NCBI RefSeq assembly: GCF_004345705.1
Contig: NZ_SLWV01000001.1
Coordinates: forward strand, 186,001 to 250,000
Reading direction: 5' to 3'
DNA length: 64,000 nucleotides
From: Marinisporobacter balticus
Lineage (GTDB): Bacteria; Bacillota; Clostridia; Peptostreptococcales; Thermotaleaceae
In this document: one piece after another, positions 16,042-24,915 of the stretch
Position numbering within the stretch: the stretch's first letter is position 1
How the letters are laid out: every line of letters begins with the position of its first letter
The notes under the pieces: generated by a model
What the model was told of the DNA's origin: nothing
Seen by the model: only the letters and a program-made list of their open reading frames with translations
Database searches by the model: none
Position numbers and translations under genes: made by a program

Positions 16042-17878
16042 TACACACACCACCCATAAAAGCTTGATCTATTCCACAACCTGTGCAACTCATTCTACAA
16101 TCCTGTGTTAAAATCCCTTTTTTTGCATTTTCATTTTCTCTTTTTAAGAAAGATTTTGTCACACCTATATCAATAAAATCCCAAGGAAGTACTTCTTCGT
16201 ATCCCCGCTTCCTATTGGCATAAAAGTGAGGATTTATAGTGCATGCTTCAAAAGCATCTCGCCACTTTTCATATTCAAAATGCTCTCCCCAAGCATCAAA
16301 TTTACACCCATTCTCCCACGCTTTGATTAAAACTTTTCCAATTTTTCGATCTCCTCTTGCAAAAATACCTTCTAAAAAACTTGTTTTTGTTCCATGATAA
16401 CTATATTTAATATTTTTGTGTTTTAATTTATCCTTTAAATAGTTTTGTTTCTCCCTAAATGTTTCTGTCGTATCTTGCGCTTCCCACTGGAAAGGTGTAT
16501 ATGCTTTTGGTACAAAAGAAGATATGCTGATTGTAAGATTTAACCCCTTACCTCTTTTTTCTCTTGGTGTATGATAGTAAGCATCTACAACTTTATAAGC
16601 AAGGTCCACAATACCGTCTAGGTCCTCATAAGTTTCTGTAGGAAGTCCTATCATAAAATAAAGTTTCACAGTACTCCATCCAAGTGAAAATGCATTTTTC
16701 ATAGTCTCTATTAAATCATCTTCTGTAATCCCTTTATTAATCGCATCTCTTAATCTTTGTGTCCCAGCTTCAGGCGCAAATGTGAGTCCTGTCTTTTTAA
16801 CCTTTTGAATTTCTTCAATCACTTCCAGCGGAAATTTATCTAATCTAAGTGAAGGTAGCGACAATCCAATCTTCTTACTCCCGTAGGTATCTATTAGATC
16901 TCTAATTAACTCATTTATTTTTGAATAATCACTTGTACTTAGTGAAGCTAAAGACAATTCTTCATAACCAGTAGTTTGAATTAATTCCTGTGCTAATTCC
17001 TTCACTTTATCAATAGATCTTTCTCGAACAGGTCTGTAAATCATCCCTGCTTGACAAAATCTACATCCTCTTGTACAACCTCTAAAAATTTCTACCATGG
17101 CTCGTTCATGTACAACCTCTATAAATGGCACAATTACCTTCTTCGGATAATACGCTTCATCTAAATTCTTCATGATTCTTTTTGATATTTTTGTAGGGAT
17201 TTTTTTATTTTTAGGAATGAATGCTTTTATGGTATCATCTTCGTTATATACTATTTCATAGAAGGATGGAATATATACTCCTTTAATATGCACAATATCC
17301 TCTAAAAATTTCTTTTTAGGTAATCCACATGTCTTCCATTTTTTATATTTCTCCATTACTTCAAGTAGTATTTCTTCTCCTTCTCCCATCAGAAAAACAT
17401 CAACAATCTCTGCTAAAGGTTCTGGATTATATGCACAGGGTCCTCCTGCAACGATAAAAGGATACGCATTTCCCCGATCTTTACTCTTTATGGGTATATT
17501 TCCTAGATCTAACATATTTAAAATATTTGTATAACTTAATTCATATTGTAATGTAAATCCAACAAAATCTAAGTCCCCTATAGGGGTATGCGTTTCTAGT
17601 GTAAATAATGGTATATTCCTTTTTCTTAGTGATTCTTCCATATCTATCCAAGGAGCAAAAATTCTCTCACAAAATATATCCGCTTCATCATTTAGCAAAT
17701 TATATAGGATATGCATACCTAAGTGTGACATACCCACTTCATAAACATCAGGAAATGCAAATCCAAAACGTACATGAATATTCTCTATTTCTTTTTGCAC
17801 TGCATTGGTTTCACCACCTATGTATCTAGCCGGTTTCTCTACTTCAAAAAGTAAGTCTTCTAAATCTAATTTATTCAT
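16034..17878 (-). CDS. TIGR03960 family B12-binding-type radical SAM protein
   Basis: The protein has an N-terminal cobalamin-binding-like fold (PDVYEVGMSHLGMHILYNLL...) and a radical-SAM core with the cluster motif CTRGCRFC. The C-terminus ends with a cysteine cluster (CRMSCTGCG). The reaction is not known. I chose the ATG at 17878, nine bases after GGAGGACC; the frame stays open to 17941 but has no ribosome site there. 614 residues is normal. The gene is followed directly by its DUF2344 partner and rng, a conserved clostridial trio. Confidence 0.92.
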   Translation of the reverse strand: MNKLDLEDLLFEVEKPARYIGGETNAVQKEIENIHVRFGFAFPDVYEVGMSHLGMHILYNLLNDEADIFCERIFAPWIDMEESLRKRNIPLFTLETHTPIGDLDFVGFTLQYELSYTNILNMLDLGNIPIKSKDRGNAYPFIVAGGPCAYNPEPLAEIVDVFLMGEGEEILLEVMEKYKKWKTCGLPKKKFLEDIVHIKGVYIPSFYEIVYNEDDTIKAFIPKNKKIPTKISKRIMKNLDEAYYPKKVIVPFIEVVHERAMVEIFRGCTRGCRFCQAGMIYRPVRERSIDKVKELAQELIQTTGYEELSLASLSTSDYSKINELIRDLIDTYGSKKIGLSLPSLRLDKFPLEVIEEIQKVKKTGLTFAPEAGTQRLRDAINKGITEDDLIETMKNAFSLGWSTVKLYFMIGLPTETYEDLDGIVDLAYKVVDAYYHTPREKRGKGLNLTISISSFVPKAYTPFQWEAQDTTETFREKQNYLKDKLKHKNIKYSYHGTKTSFLEGIFARGDRKIGKVLIKAWENGCKFDAWGEHFEYEKWRDAFEACTINPHFYANRKRGYEEVLPWDFIDIGVTKSFLKRENENAKKGILTQDCRMSCTGCGIDQAFMGGVCNE

Positions 17879-17988
17879 CCTTGGTCCTCCTAATTCATCA
17901 TACACTTTACTTTTTATTATTTGTATATGGTCTAACTTCAATACAATATCTTTCTCTAAATATTTTGCATTACTATTCTATCATTTTA

Positions 17989-18864
17989 CTAGATCTTTAA
18001 CAACTTTTCTAAAGAAGCATTTAATCCGTATGTTACCATTCCATTTAAAACTTCGTTTTCTGTTAATACCGCAATTACATTGCATCGTGTGTCCATAACT
18101 GTAATAATGTGATACTTCCTTGGGATAAATTGATTCATAATATCTTTTATGGCTGTGCTTTTAACTGCTGTTAAATATCTTGTACTTAATACCCCATTTT
18201 CTAATAGATGCTGCTTTTTTTGCGTGATTTCCTTAATAAAAATAAAAGCTGCCATTTTTTTTTCTTTATGGGCAGCTATATATAGAAAGATAGCTAAACA
18301 TGAAAAGTAGATATTTAATTTATTATATTGCATCCCATAGCATCCCCATAGAAATAATAAACAGCTAAGAATTTTAGATAATATTACTACTATTTTTGTG
18401 CCTCTCTTAAACCCCCAAAAATAGGCGAGGTATGCCCTAACGATTCTTCCTCCATCTAGCGGCACAATCGGAAATAAATTAAATATTCCAATGACTAAAT
18501 TAACATGCACAAAAAAAATGAATTGCTCACTTGAAAATAAAAATATCCCCATTAGATAATAACTCATAAAAACGATTATTAAATTTAAGATCGGTCCTGA
18601 AACTGCAATCATTATTTCATGTTGTGGATTTGTAGCAATGGTTTCTTCAATTCTTGCAACTCCTCCAAATGGGAAAATCTCAATATTATCTATATTGTAT
18701 CCTAATAACTTTGCCGTAAAAACATGTGCCCCTTCATGAAGTAGTACGACAATAAACGAGATCAATAAATCTTCAACATATCCAAATATAAAAAATATAA
18801 AAAATATAATGCCTAATAATCCATTAACCTTTATATCTACACCACATAACCGCATCAATCTCAT
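17989..18864 (-). CDS. spoIVFB: SpoIVFB-like site-2 protease (M50)
   Basis: An intramembrane metalloprotease which in Bacillus cleaves pro-sigma-K in the mother cell. The zinc motif HEGAH is at residues 43-47 and the third ligand Asp137 in PLDGGR, positions identical to those I recall for Bacillus SpoIVFB. About six membrane segments occupy residues 17-190. A CBS-like domain (about 225-285) is expected from the family and may sense energy state. AAAGGTGG precedes the ATG. The spoIVFA homologue lies 19 bases upstream, as in Bacillus. Confidence 0.93.
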   Translation of the reverse strand: MRLMRLCGVDIKVNGLLGIIFFIFFIFGYVEDLLISFIVVLLHEGAHVFTAKLLGYNIDNIEIFPFGGVARIEETIATNPQHEIMIAVSGPILNLIIVFMSYYLMGIFLFSSEQFIFFVHVNLVIGIFNLFPIVPLDGGRIVRAYLAYFWGFKRGTKIVVILSKILSCLLFLWGCYGMQYNKLNIYFSCLAIFLYIAAHKEKKMAAFIFIKEITQKKQHLLENGVLSTRYLTAVKSTAIKDIMNQFIPRKYHIITVMDTRCNVIAVLTENEVLNGMVTYGLNASLEKLLKI

Positions 18865-18883
18865 TCATATACCACCTTTTATA

Positions 18884-19618
18884 TTAGATAATCTTTCGAT
18901 CAAAAGGAATATACTGAGTAGGATCCACTACTTTTCCTTCTATCCAGAGTTCAAAGTGTAAATATGTATCTTCATTTTCCTTAAGACTATGAATGATGGC
19001 AATTTCCTCTCCTTGCTTTACCTTACTACCTCTTTTAACTAAAATATTAGAACAGTTTGCATATAATGAGAATAGCTCCTTCCCATGTTTTACTTTTACA
19101 TACTTTCCCAAGCTTTTTCCTTCTCCAACTTCAACAACCTCTCCATCCGCAATCACTGCAATATTTTTTTCTTTATTGACGAATAGATCTACCCCTCTTT
19201 GAAATGTTTTTGTGTTTAAATAAGGATCTACATTCTCCCCATAATTAGATATAATTTCTCCTTCTATAGGTACTACAAATTCCATATTTGATTTTTTTTT
19301 ATTTGAAAAAGTACCAAAAACATTGACAGCCTTATCAGGGATTTTAGGTATCTCTTTTGCATATTTGACTACCTGTTTTATGGATTTTTTCATATCCATT
19401 TCTCTCGTTAGAGATGTTTTAATCCATTCTGTTGTTTTATTGGTAATTGGCGAATGTATGTTTTTCACTAACATAACAAATAACACAACAAGACTACATA
19501 TTACAATTTGTTTTAAAATTCTTTTGTAAAAATGTTTCTTATCTTTATATGTTGATTGCTGTGAATAGTGGTTATGCTTTTGCCGGTTAATTGGTATCGT
19601 TTTATATGATTTATTCAT
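18884..19618 (-). CDS. spoIVFA: SpoIVFA-like M23 peptidase-domain membrane protein
   Basis: SpoIVFA anchors and inhibits the SpoIVFB protease in the outer forespore membrane. A cytoplasmic basic N-terminus is followed by one membrane segment (about residues 33-50). The C-terminal half is a LytM/M23 fold (GEIISNYGENVDPYLNTK, VKVKHGKELFSLYANCSNI, YLHFELW). The usual HxxxD and HxH zinc ligands are not complete (LHFELW retains one histidine), so it is probably not an active peptidase. GGAGGAAGAAGGG precedes the ATG. Confidence 0.88.
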   Translation of the reverse strand: MNKSYKTIPINRQKHNHYSQQSTYKDKKHFYKRILKQIVICSLVVLFVMLVKNIHSPITNKTTEWIKTSLTREMDMKKSIKQVVKYAKEIPKIPDKAVNVFGTFSNKKKSNMEFVVPIEGEIISNYGENVDPYLNTKTFQRGVDLFVNKEKNIAVIADGEVVEVGEGKSLGKYVKVKHGKELFSLYANCSNILVKRGSKVKQGEEIAIIHSLKENEDTYLHFELWIEGKVVDPTQYIPFDRKII

Positions 19619-19721
19619 AATTGTCCCTTCTTCCTCCTTCTATTTACTTTCTGGATAAGAAAAAAATAAACCATTTAAACCAACAAACACAATTAGATAA
19701 TTTATTTTTTAACTTTCCTTT

Positions 19722-19749
19722 AATATAATATATTTTTAAGAAGGGTCAA
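19722..19749 (-). promoter_or_regulatory. Candidate sigma-A promoter upstream of spoIVFAB
   Basis: TTGACC, 16 bases, TATATT on the minus strand, about 100 bases before spoIVFA. Confidence 0.45.
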
Positions 19750-19761
19750 TTATTACAACAA

Positions 19762-19791
19762 AGGACTAAAGTAATCAATTACTTTAGTCCT
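19762..19791 (-). terminator. Long hairpin at the end of apbE
   Basis: A perfect 14-bp stem (AGGACTAAAGTAAT with its complement, 2-base loop) spans the apbE stop codon. The T tract is short and mixed. It separates apbE from spoIVFA. Confidence 0.65.
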
Positions 19792-20827
19792 GATTTACTA
19801 TTTGAAATTTATTATTTTTAATTTCAAATGCTCCTTTTATTCCTGATGATAAATATACTTTGTAATCTTTTGTAATGATAATGCTTTCTACATTTTCCAT
19901 ATTTTCTATCAATTCTAATCCTTTTTCAACTCCTAATACATAAACAGCCGTTGACAATGCATCTGCATCCATTGAATAATTAGCAATAATTGTAGCACTT
20001 ATAATACCATTTTCTGAAGGATATCCTGTTTTAGGATCAATAATATGATGATATCTCTTTTCATTTACTATAGAAAATCGCTCATAGTTTCCAGATGAAA
20101 CAATGGCTTTATCAGATGCTTCAACTACCCCTATATGCGTTCCTGTCGGTTCAAAAGGATCTTGTATTCCTATTCTCCAATTTGAACCATCTATTTTTGT
20201 TCCTAAAGCGATGATATTTCCACCTAAATTAATGATTGCACCCTCTACACTATTTTTTTTAATAATTTTATAAACTTCATCACCTGCATATCCTTTAGCA
20301 ATGCCGCCTAGATCAATACGCATATGATCTTTGGCGAGCTTAAACTTATTTTCACCATTATTTATCAATAATTGATAATCTACATATCTTAAAACCTCAT
20401 CAATTTCTGCCTTTTTAGGGACTCTAAAATTTTCTTTGCCAATCCCCCATAGCTCCACTAGCTTGCCAATCGTAGGATCAAATGCACCATTAGAAAGTTT
20501 TGCATACTTTAGGGACGCATTTAAAACTTCACTTGTATCTTTACTGACGCTTATAAATTCTTTTTGCGTATGATCATTTATTTTATTTACTTCACTATTT
20601 TCAATATTTACACTCATCTTCTCTTCAATTTCAGAAATTCTTTTAAAGCATTCTTGTATGATCTCTACGCCTCTATTTTTATCCTCAATCCAAACACTAA
20701 TATCTAACTTCGTATTTAGCATAAATGTTGAACGGGTAACCACTTCTTTTTTGTTGCTACACCCCTGTAAAGCAATAGTAAATAATAATATAAGCATAAT
20801 AACTAATATAATCATTCTTTTAGACAT
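19784..20827 (-). CDS. apbE: FAD:protein FMN transferase ApbE (lipoprotein)
   Basis: ApbE uses FAD to attach FMN covalently to threonine in target proteins, chiefly RnfG/RnfD or NqrC/NqrB, on the outer face of the membrane. A signal peptide with lipobox (LQGC) anchors it. The core motifs RIDLGGIAKGYAGDEV, NLGGNIIALG and MDADALSTAVYVLG are intact. Length 347 is normal. The rnf operon 15 kb away supplies likely substrates with visible SGAT and STATPL motifs. AGGAGGA precedes the ATG. It sits alone between mgsA and spoIVFA. Confidence 0.95.
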   Translation of the reverse strand: MSKRMIILVIMLILLFTIALQGCSNKKEVVTRSTFMLNTKLDISVWIEDKNRGVEIIQECFKRISEIEEKMSVNIENSEVNKINDHTQKEFISVSKDTSEVLNASLKYAKLSNGAFDPTIGKLVELWGIGKENFRVPKKAEIDEVLRYVDYQLLINNGENKFKLAKDHMRIDLGGIAKGYAGDEVYKIIKKNSVEGAIINLGGNIIALGTKIDGSNWRIGIQDPFEPTGTHIGVVEASDKAIVSSGNYERFSIVNEKRYHHIIDPKTGYPSENGIISATIIANYSMDADALSTAVYVLGVEKGLELIENMENVESIIITKDYKVYLSSGIKGAFEIKNNKFQIVNQD

Positions 20828-20901
20828 AACTTTCCTCCGTACCCATCACACAAAAATGTTTTTAACCTCTATTATAATCATGTATGGCAAGCTTTCTTTT
20901 T

Positions 20902-21312
20902 CTATTCCATTTCATACTTTTTAATGATTTCTCTCCAATGAAACTCTCCTCGCTCCATTGCCCGAAGTAAAATTTCAGCAGTAGCTATATTCGTTGCTAC
21001 AGGTATCGTATAAACATCACACAATCTAAGCAGTGCCAAAATATCAGGCTCATGGGGTTGGGCAGTTAATGGATCTCTCAGGAAAATCACTAAATCAATC
21101 TTGTTTTTTGCAATTTCAGCACCTATTTGCTGATCTCCACCTAAAGGTCCTGATTGAAATCTTTTAACATTTAGTCCTGTAGCCTCTGTAATTCGTTCCC
21201 CCGTGGTTCCAGTAGCTACTAATTCATACTTTGTTAGTGTATGCTTATAAGCTATAGAAAAATTTACGATACTCTCTTTTTTCTTATCATGGGCTATTAA
21301 AGCAATCTTCAT
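20902..21312 (-). CDS. mgsA: Methylglyoxal synthase
   Basis: Converts dihydroxyacetone phosphate to methylglyoxal and phosphate, an overflow branch from glycolysis when phosphate is short. The MGS-like fold shows IALIAHDKKK, the phosphate-binding TGTTG, GPLGGDQQIGA and the catalytic aspartate in FLRDPLTAQPHEPDI. The ATG at 21312 has AAGGAGAAG upstream; the frame runs seven codons further without a site. 136 residues is the family size. It follows rodA, as in other clostridia. Confidence 0.97.
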   Translation of the reverse strand: MKIALIAHDKKKESIVNFSIAYKHTLTKYELVATGTTGERITEATGLNVKRFQSGPLGGDQQIGAEIAKNKIDLVIFLRDPLTAQPHEPDILALLRLCDVYTIPVATNIATAEILLRAMERGEFHWREIIKKYEME

Positions 21313-21383
21313 TTTTATCTTCTCCTTATCCATTTAGCGTTAATCAAATACTTGTCCATCCATTATATTATTTTTCTTATCCC

Positions 21384-22490
21384 TTAAAAGTTTATTTTTT
21401 GCCTTCTCATCCCTATATTTAGAACAATGCCAATCGCTATCATATTTGTCAAAAGAGAACTTCCTCCATAACTTAAAAATGGTAGTGTTACCCCTGTTAC
21501 AGGCATTATCCCCATGGTCATTCCAATATTTTCAAAAATTTGAAAGGCAAACATAGAAGTAATCCCTATGACAATTAAAGAGCCATATACATCCTTTGCA
21601 TTTTTAGCAATTTTTATCATTCTATATAGAAATATAAAATATAATACTAAAACAATCAATCCACCAACAAATCCAAATTCCTCTACAAGAACTGCAAAAA
21701 TGAAATCTGATTCTTGAACGGGTAAAAAATTATAATTGTTTTGTGTCCCATGGTACAAACCTTTCCCTAATATTTGCCCTGATCCAATAGCGATTTTTGA
21801 TTGCATTACATGATAGTTTCCAGGCAGATCCAAATCAGCCGGATTTAAATAGGCATCAATTCTTACTCTTTGATGTAGTGCCATTAACTTATACACAATT
21901 GGTAAAGAAATAATTCCTGCTATCGTTCCTTTTCCTATGATCTTATAATTAAGTCCTGATGCAAATGTCATCCCTAAAAAAATCACCACAAACACTAGCG
22001 CATTCCCTAAATCAGGTTCCTTTAAAACCAATAGAATGGGTACAGCTGCATATAATCCTACAGGTATCAATTCTTTAAATGTATTTAATTCATTTTGCCT
22101 ATCTTCAAGGAATTTTGCAAAGGAAAGTATAAAAGCTATTTTTACAATTTCAGATGGCTGTAGATCAACAGGCCCTAAGTTGATCCAACTTCTTGCACCA
22201 AATTGCACTTTTCCTATTCCTGGCAAATATACAGCTAATAATAGTAAAATAGACCCAATATAAATACTTGTCTTTAAATTAGAAAACGTATTATAATCTA
22301 TAAAAAGTATCATACTAACCGCAACTACCCCAATAAAAAAAGCTATCGCCTGCATTTTAACTTGTCTTGTCAAGCCATTTTGCGTAACATGCGTTGCACT
22401 ACTGATCATCATTAAGCTAATTAAAAACAATACGAGTACAATAACGATCATAACGATATCCATACGCTTAATTAATTTTTTATCTATCAT
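21384..22490 (-). CDS. rodA: Rod-shape SEDS glycosyltransferase RodA
   Basis: RodA polymerises lipid II glycan strands with PBP2 in the elongasome. About ten membrane segments, and the SEDS motifs QPSEIVKIAF, QESDFIFAVLVEEFG and PFLSYGGSS near the C-terminus are present. The conserved aspartate of the ESDFIF loop is in place. 368 residues is typical. It is separated from minE by a terminator and a 511-bp gap, so it has its own transcription start. AAGGTG precedes the ATG. Confidence 0.95.
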   Translation of the reverse strand: MIDKKLIKRMDIVMIVIVLVLFLISLMMISSATHVTQNGLTRQVKMQAIAFFIGVVAVSMILFIDYNTFSNLKTSIYIGSILLLLAVYLPGIGKVQFGARSWINLGPVDLQPSEIVKIAFILSFAKFLEDRQNELNTFKELIPVGLYAAVPILLVLKEPDLGNALVFVVIFLGMTFASGLNYKIIGKGTIAGIISLPIVYKLMALHQRVRIDAYLNPADLDLPGNYHVMQSKIAIGSGQILGKGLYHGTQNNYNFLPVQESDFIFAVLVEEFGFVGGLIVLVLYFIFLYRMIKIAKNAKDVYGSLIVIGITSMFAFQIFENIGMTMGIMPVTGVTLPFLSYGGSSLLTNMIAIGIVLNIGMRRQKINF

Positions 22491-22579
22491 CTATACACCT
22501 TGTATAATATAGTTGTATCATTCAAGTAAAAAACAAGAATTTCTTCTACTGAACATTAATAACCATATTCCTTTCTTTG

Positions 22580-22608
22580 TTCAAATTTTTTATCGAGCTT
22601 TCTATGAT
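22580..22608 (+). promoter_or_regulatory. Candidate plus-strand promoter upstream of the hairpin-rich region
   Basis: TTCAAA, 17 bases, TATGAT. It matches four and five of six consensus bases. It would transcribe rightwards through 22615-22990, where no protein gene is plausible. Confidence 0.3.
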
Positions 22609-22614
22609 ACATTT

Positions 22615-22990
22615 CTTGTTAAGGAATCTTAACTTGATGATCATTTCCGTTATATAATAACTCTTGGATAGAGGTTAGATGTAATCACCTTGGAAAGAGA
22701 CTTAGAAAAGTCTCTATACCCGTAACAGAGCGTATCATTCCAATAATGAGTATTTCTATGATTAGCTGGTTAAGTTTCCTAATAGGAATTACCTGTGTAA
22801 CAAACAAGGTTATAGCCTCATTGATCAAGTGGATCTCTTATCAATCTACATCATTCGCTTCTCATATGCTTAATTTAAATTATATCATATTAACTGAAAT
22901 TCACTCAACAAAAATTATCTATTTTCATAAATTTGATTTTTTTAAAATAAAAAAGTCTGCCTTTTTAAATAAAAGGTTGACTTTTTTATT
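22615..22990 (+). ncRNA. Candidate structured non-coding RNA (unassigned)
   Basis: This gap between rodA and minE holds no convincing gene but many local stems. A compact three-way junction spans 22690-22743: P1 TTGGAA/TTCCAA, an 8-bp stem AGAGACTT/AAGTCTCT with an AGAA loop, and ATAC/GTAT. A TTCCTAATAGGAA hairpin and an ATTGAT/ATCAAT hairpin (near 22820-22845) follow. The terminator at 22949-22987 has a T tract on the plus strand as well. It could instead be the 5' leader of rodA on the minus strand. I do not recognise a known class. Confidence 0.25.
22949..22987. terminator. Terminator after minE, possibly bidirectional
   Basis: AAAAAGTC and GACTTTTT pair outside an inner CCTTTT/AAAAGG stem; T tracts are present on both strands. 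It ends the minCDE unit. Confidence 0.8.
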
Positions 22991-23001
22991 TATTGCATAA
23001 C

Positions 23002-23280
23002 TTATTTTGCTTTCATCTTTTTGATAGGAATATTTGCGATCAACGCAGGAACCATCGCATCATCTATACTTCTCTTTGTTTTAGAGATCTTAATATCTAA
23101 GCCGTCTTCATCTATTTCTATATAATCAGAAATGACATTAAGTAGATCTCCCTTAATCATTTCTAGAAAATGTGGAGAGCAGTTTGTTCGATCATGAACA
23201 AGAACTAATCTCAGCCTTTCCTTTGCCACATTTTTACTAGAGGAGTTTTCTCTACTAAAGAGTTTGAATACATCCATCAT
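23002..23280 (-). CDS. minE: Cell division topological specificity factor MinE
   Basis: MinE stimulates the MinD ATPase and drives the oscillation that keeps the Z-ring at midcell. The 92-residue sequence shows the N-terminal membrane helix (MDVFKLFSREN), the anti-MinCD helix (AKERLRLVLVHDR) and the dimerisation part. Its presence rather than DivIVA alone is typical of clostridia. AAAGGGGAG precedes the ATG. Confidence 0.96.
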   Translation of the reverse strand: MMDVFKLFSRENSSSKNVAKERLRLVLVHDRTNCSPHFLEMIKGDLLNVISDYIEIDEDGLDIKISKTKRSIDDAMVPALIANIPIKKMKAK

Positions 23281-23300
23281 TTTTTTCTCCCCTTTCAGAT

Positions 23301-24095
23301 TTATTTCATTCCAAATAACTTTCGAAGTCTTGACATAAAACCTTCTTGACCGTCTAATTCAAGAAATTGGATTTCTTCTCCTAAAATTCTTTTTGTAATA
23401 TTTCTATAGGCTTTTCCAGCCATGGATACATTATCTACTACAGCAGGTTCGCCTTTGTTTGTAGATATAACAATCGCTTCATCATCAGGAACTACCCCCA
23501 AAAGATCTATGGCTAAAATATCTATCATATCTTCAATATTCATCATGTCGCCTCTTTTAACCATATCTATTCTAACTCTATTAATCACCAAAAGAGGATC
23601 TCTTAATTCTGCTGCCTCTAATAATCCTATAATTCTATCTGCATCTCTTACAGCCGAAATTTCTGGAGTAGCAATAACAATGGCTTTATCTGCACCTGCA
23701 ATTGCATTTTTAAAGCCTTGTTCAATTCCTGCTGGACAATCTACCAAAACATAATCAAACATTTCTTTTAGTTCATTACAAAGCGTTTGCATTTGCTTCG
23801 GATTAACAGCATTTTTATCTTTTGTTTGTGCGGCAGGTAATAAAAACAACCCACTATATCTTTTATCTTTAATAAGTGCTTGTCTTAATCTACAAACACC
23901 GTCTACTACATCCACAACATCATAAACGATTCTATTCTCTAGTCCCATTACTACATCTAAATTTCTAAGGCCAATATCTGCATCTACAACTACAACTTTC
24001 TTCCCTTCAAGGGCTAATCCGGTACCAATATTTGCAGTTGTAGTGGTTTTACCCACGCCACCTTTGCCTGAAGTTACTACGATTACTTCACCCAT
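23301..24095 (-). CDS. minD: Septum site-determining ATPase MinD
   Basis: A membrane-cycling ParA-type ATPase that recruits MinC. The deviant Walker A KGGVGKTT is at residues 11-18, and DADIGLRNLD follows. The C-terminal amphipathic membrane-targeting helix (FMSRLRKLFGMK) is intact. The start is the ATG at 24095 with GGAGGG upstream; six further codons are open but unlikely. It lies between minC and minE in one operon. Confidence 0.97.
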   Translation of the reverse strand: MGEVIVVTSGKGGVGKTTTTANIGTGLALEGKKVVVVDADIGLRNLDVVMGLENRIVYDVVDVVDGVCRLRQALIKDKRYSGLFLLPAAQTKDKNAVNPKQMQTLCNELKEMFDYVLVDCPAGIEQGFKNAIAGADKAIVIATPEISAVRDADRIIGLLEAAELRDPLLVINRVRIDMVKRGDMMNIEDMIDILAIDLLGVVPDDEAIVISTNKGEPAVVDNVSMAGKAYRNITKRILGEEIQFLELDGQEGFMSRLRKLFGMK

Positions 24096-24142
24096 TTTTG
24101 TTCCCTCCATCATTAGTATTTCGTATAAAAATTTTTTAAAAT

Positions 24143-24781
24143 TTACTTATTTGGTAAATAAGGTTCAATTATCACAACACTATTTTTTATGATTGCAATC
24201 TCAGGTCCCATTGGTTTTATTGTTTCATTGTCTGGAGATCTCGCAATCATATCCCCTATTCTTAATAATGTTGGTTGTAAGCTAAAAGCAGCAACAAAAG
24301 CCCTTTCATTCCCACTTGTTCCAGCATGTGCGAAACCTCTCAGAGCACCCATGACTAATATGTTCCCCTCTGCCATTACTTGGGCACCTGGATTTACATC
24401 GCCAATAATAATAATATTTCCTTCAAATTGAATGCGCTGACCTGAACGTATTGTTGCCCGAATGAATTTTGTATTTCCTTCTTCTATTCCCTCAAAAATT
24501 TCCTTAGTTACTTGTATCTCTTTCCTCTGTATTTCTTCATTCTTTTCAACAATGACCATTCCAAATTTCGAATACATAATTTCTTTTATCTCTTCTTTTT
24601 CTTCATCTGATAAAACTTTTCCTTGAATACTAATGACCTTGGCCCCTTCAAAAAATTGCTTAGCGGATTCAAGTTTTTTGATTAATTGTTTTTTCAAATT
24701 CGCATAATCTGAGTTTCTATTTAAATAAATAGATATTCCTTCTTTGCTACCTTTGAATGCAACAAATTTTTCTTCGTACAT
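24143..24781 (-). CDS. minC: Septum site-determining protein MinC
   Basis: MinC blocks FtsZ assembly away from midcell. The N-terminal FtsZ-interacting domain (about 1-100) is followed by the right-handed beta-helix (IRSGQRIQFEGNIIIIGDVNPGA, GNILVMGALRGFAHAG) that binds MinD. 212 residues is normal. GGAGGG precedes the ATG. Confidence 0.96.
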   Translation of the reverse strand: MYEEKFVAFKGSKEGISIYLNRNSDYANLKKQLIKKLESAKQFFEGAKVISIQGKVLSDEEKEEIKEIMYSKFGMVIVEKNEEIQRKEIQVTKEIFEGIEEGNTKFIRATIRSGQRIQFEGNIIIIGDVNPGAQVMAEGNILVMGALRGFAHAGTSGNERAFVAAFSLQPTLLRIGDMIARSPDNETIKPMGPEIAIIKNSVVIIEPYLPNK

Positions 24782-24870
24782 CCATTGATTCCCTCCAAAT
24801 TAGTACAAATAGTTCTTCCACTCCTAATAAGTTATTCTTCAAAATCCATTCAAATCCTCTTTTTTGATAA

Positions 24871-24915
24871 AAAAAATACACTTACCCATTTATTTAATTT
24901 GTAAGTGTATTTTTA
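24871..24915 (-). terminator. Terminator at the end of the PBP2 gene
   Basis: AATACACTTAC pairs with GTAAGTGTATT, with a run of T residues following on the minus strand. The hairpin overlaps the PBP2 stop codon. It separates the mre-PBP2 unit from minC. Confidence 0.8.

Noticed and set aside
22660..22760. Lysine riboswitch
   Set aside because: A GATAGAGG start looked similar, but the following conserved bases and the closing strand are absent and no lysine gene is near.
22746..23000. 84-codon plus-strand frame in the rodA-minE gap
   Set aside because: No ribosome site, runs through the minE terminator, and the sequence is not protein-like.
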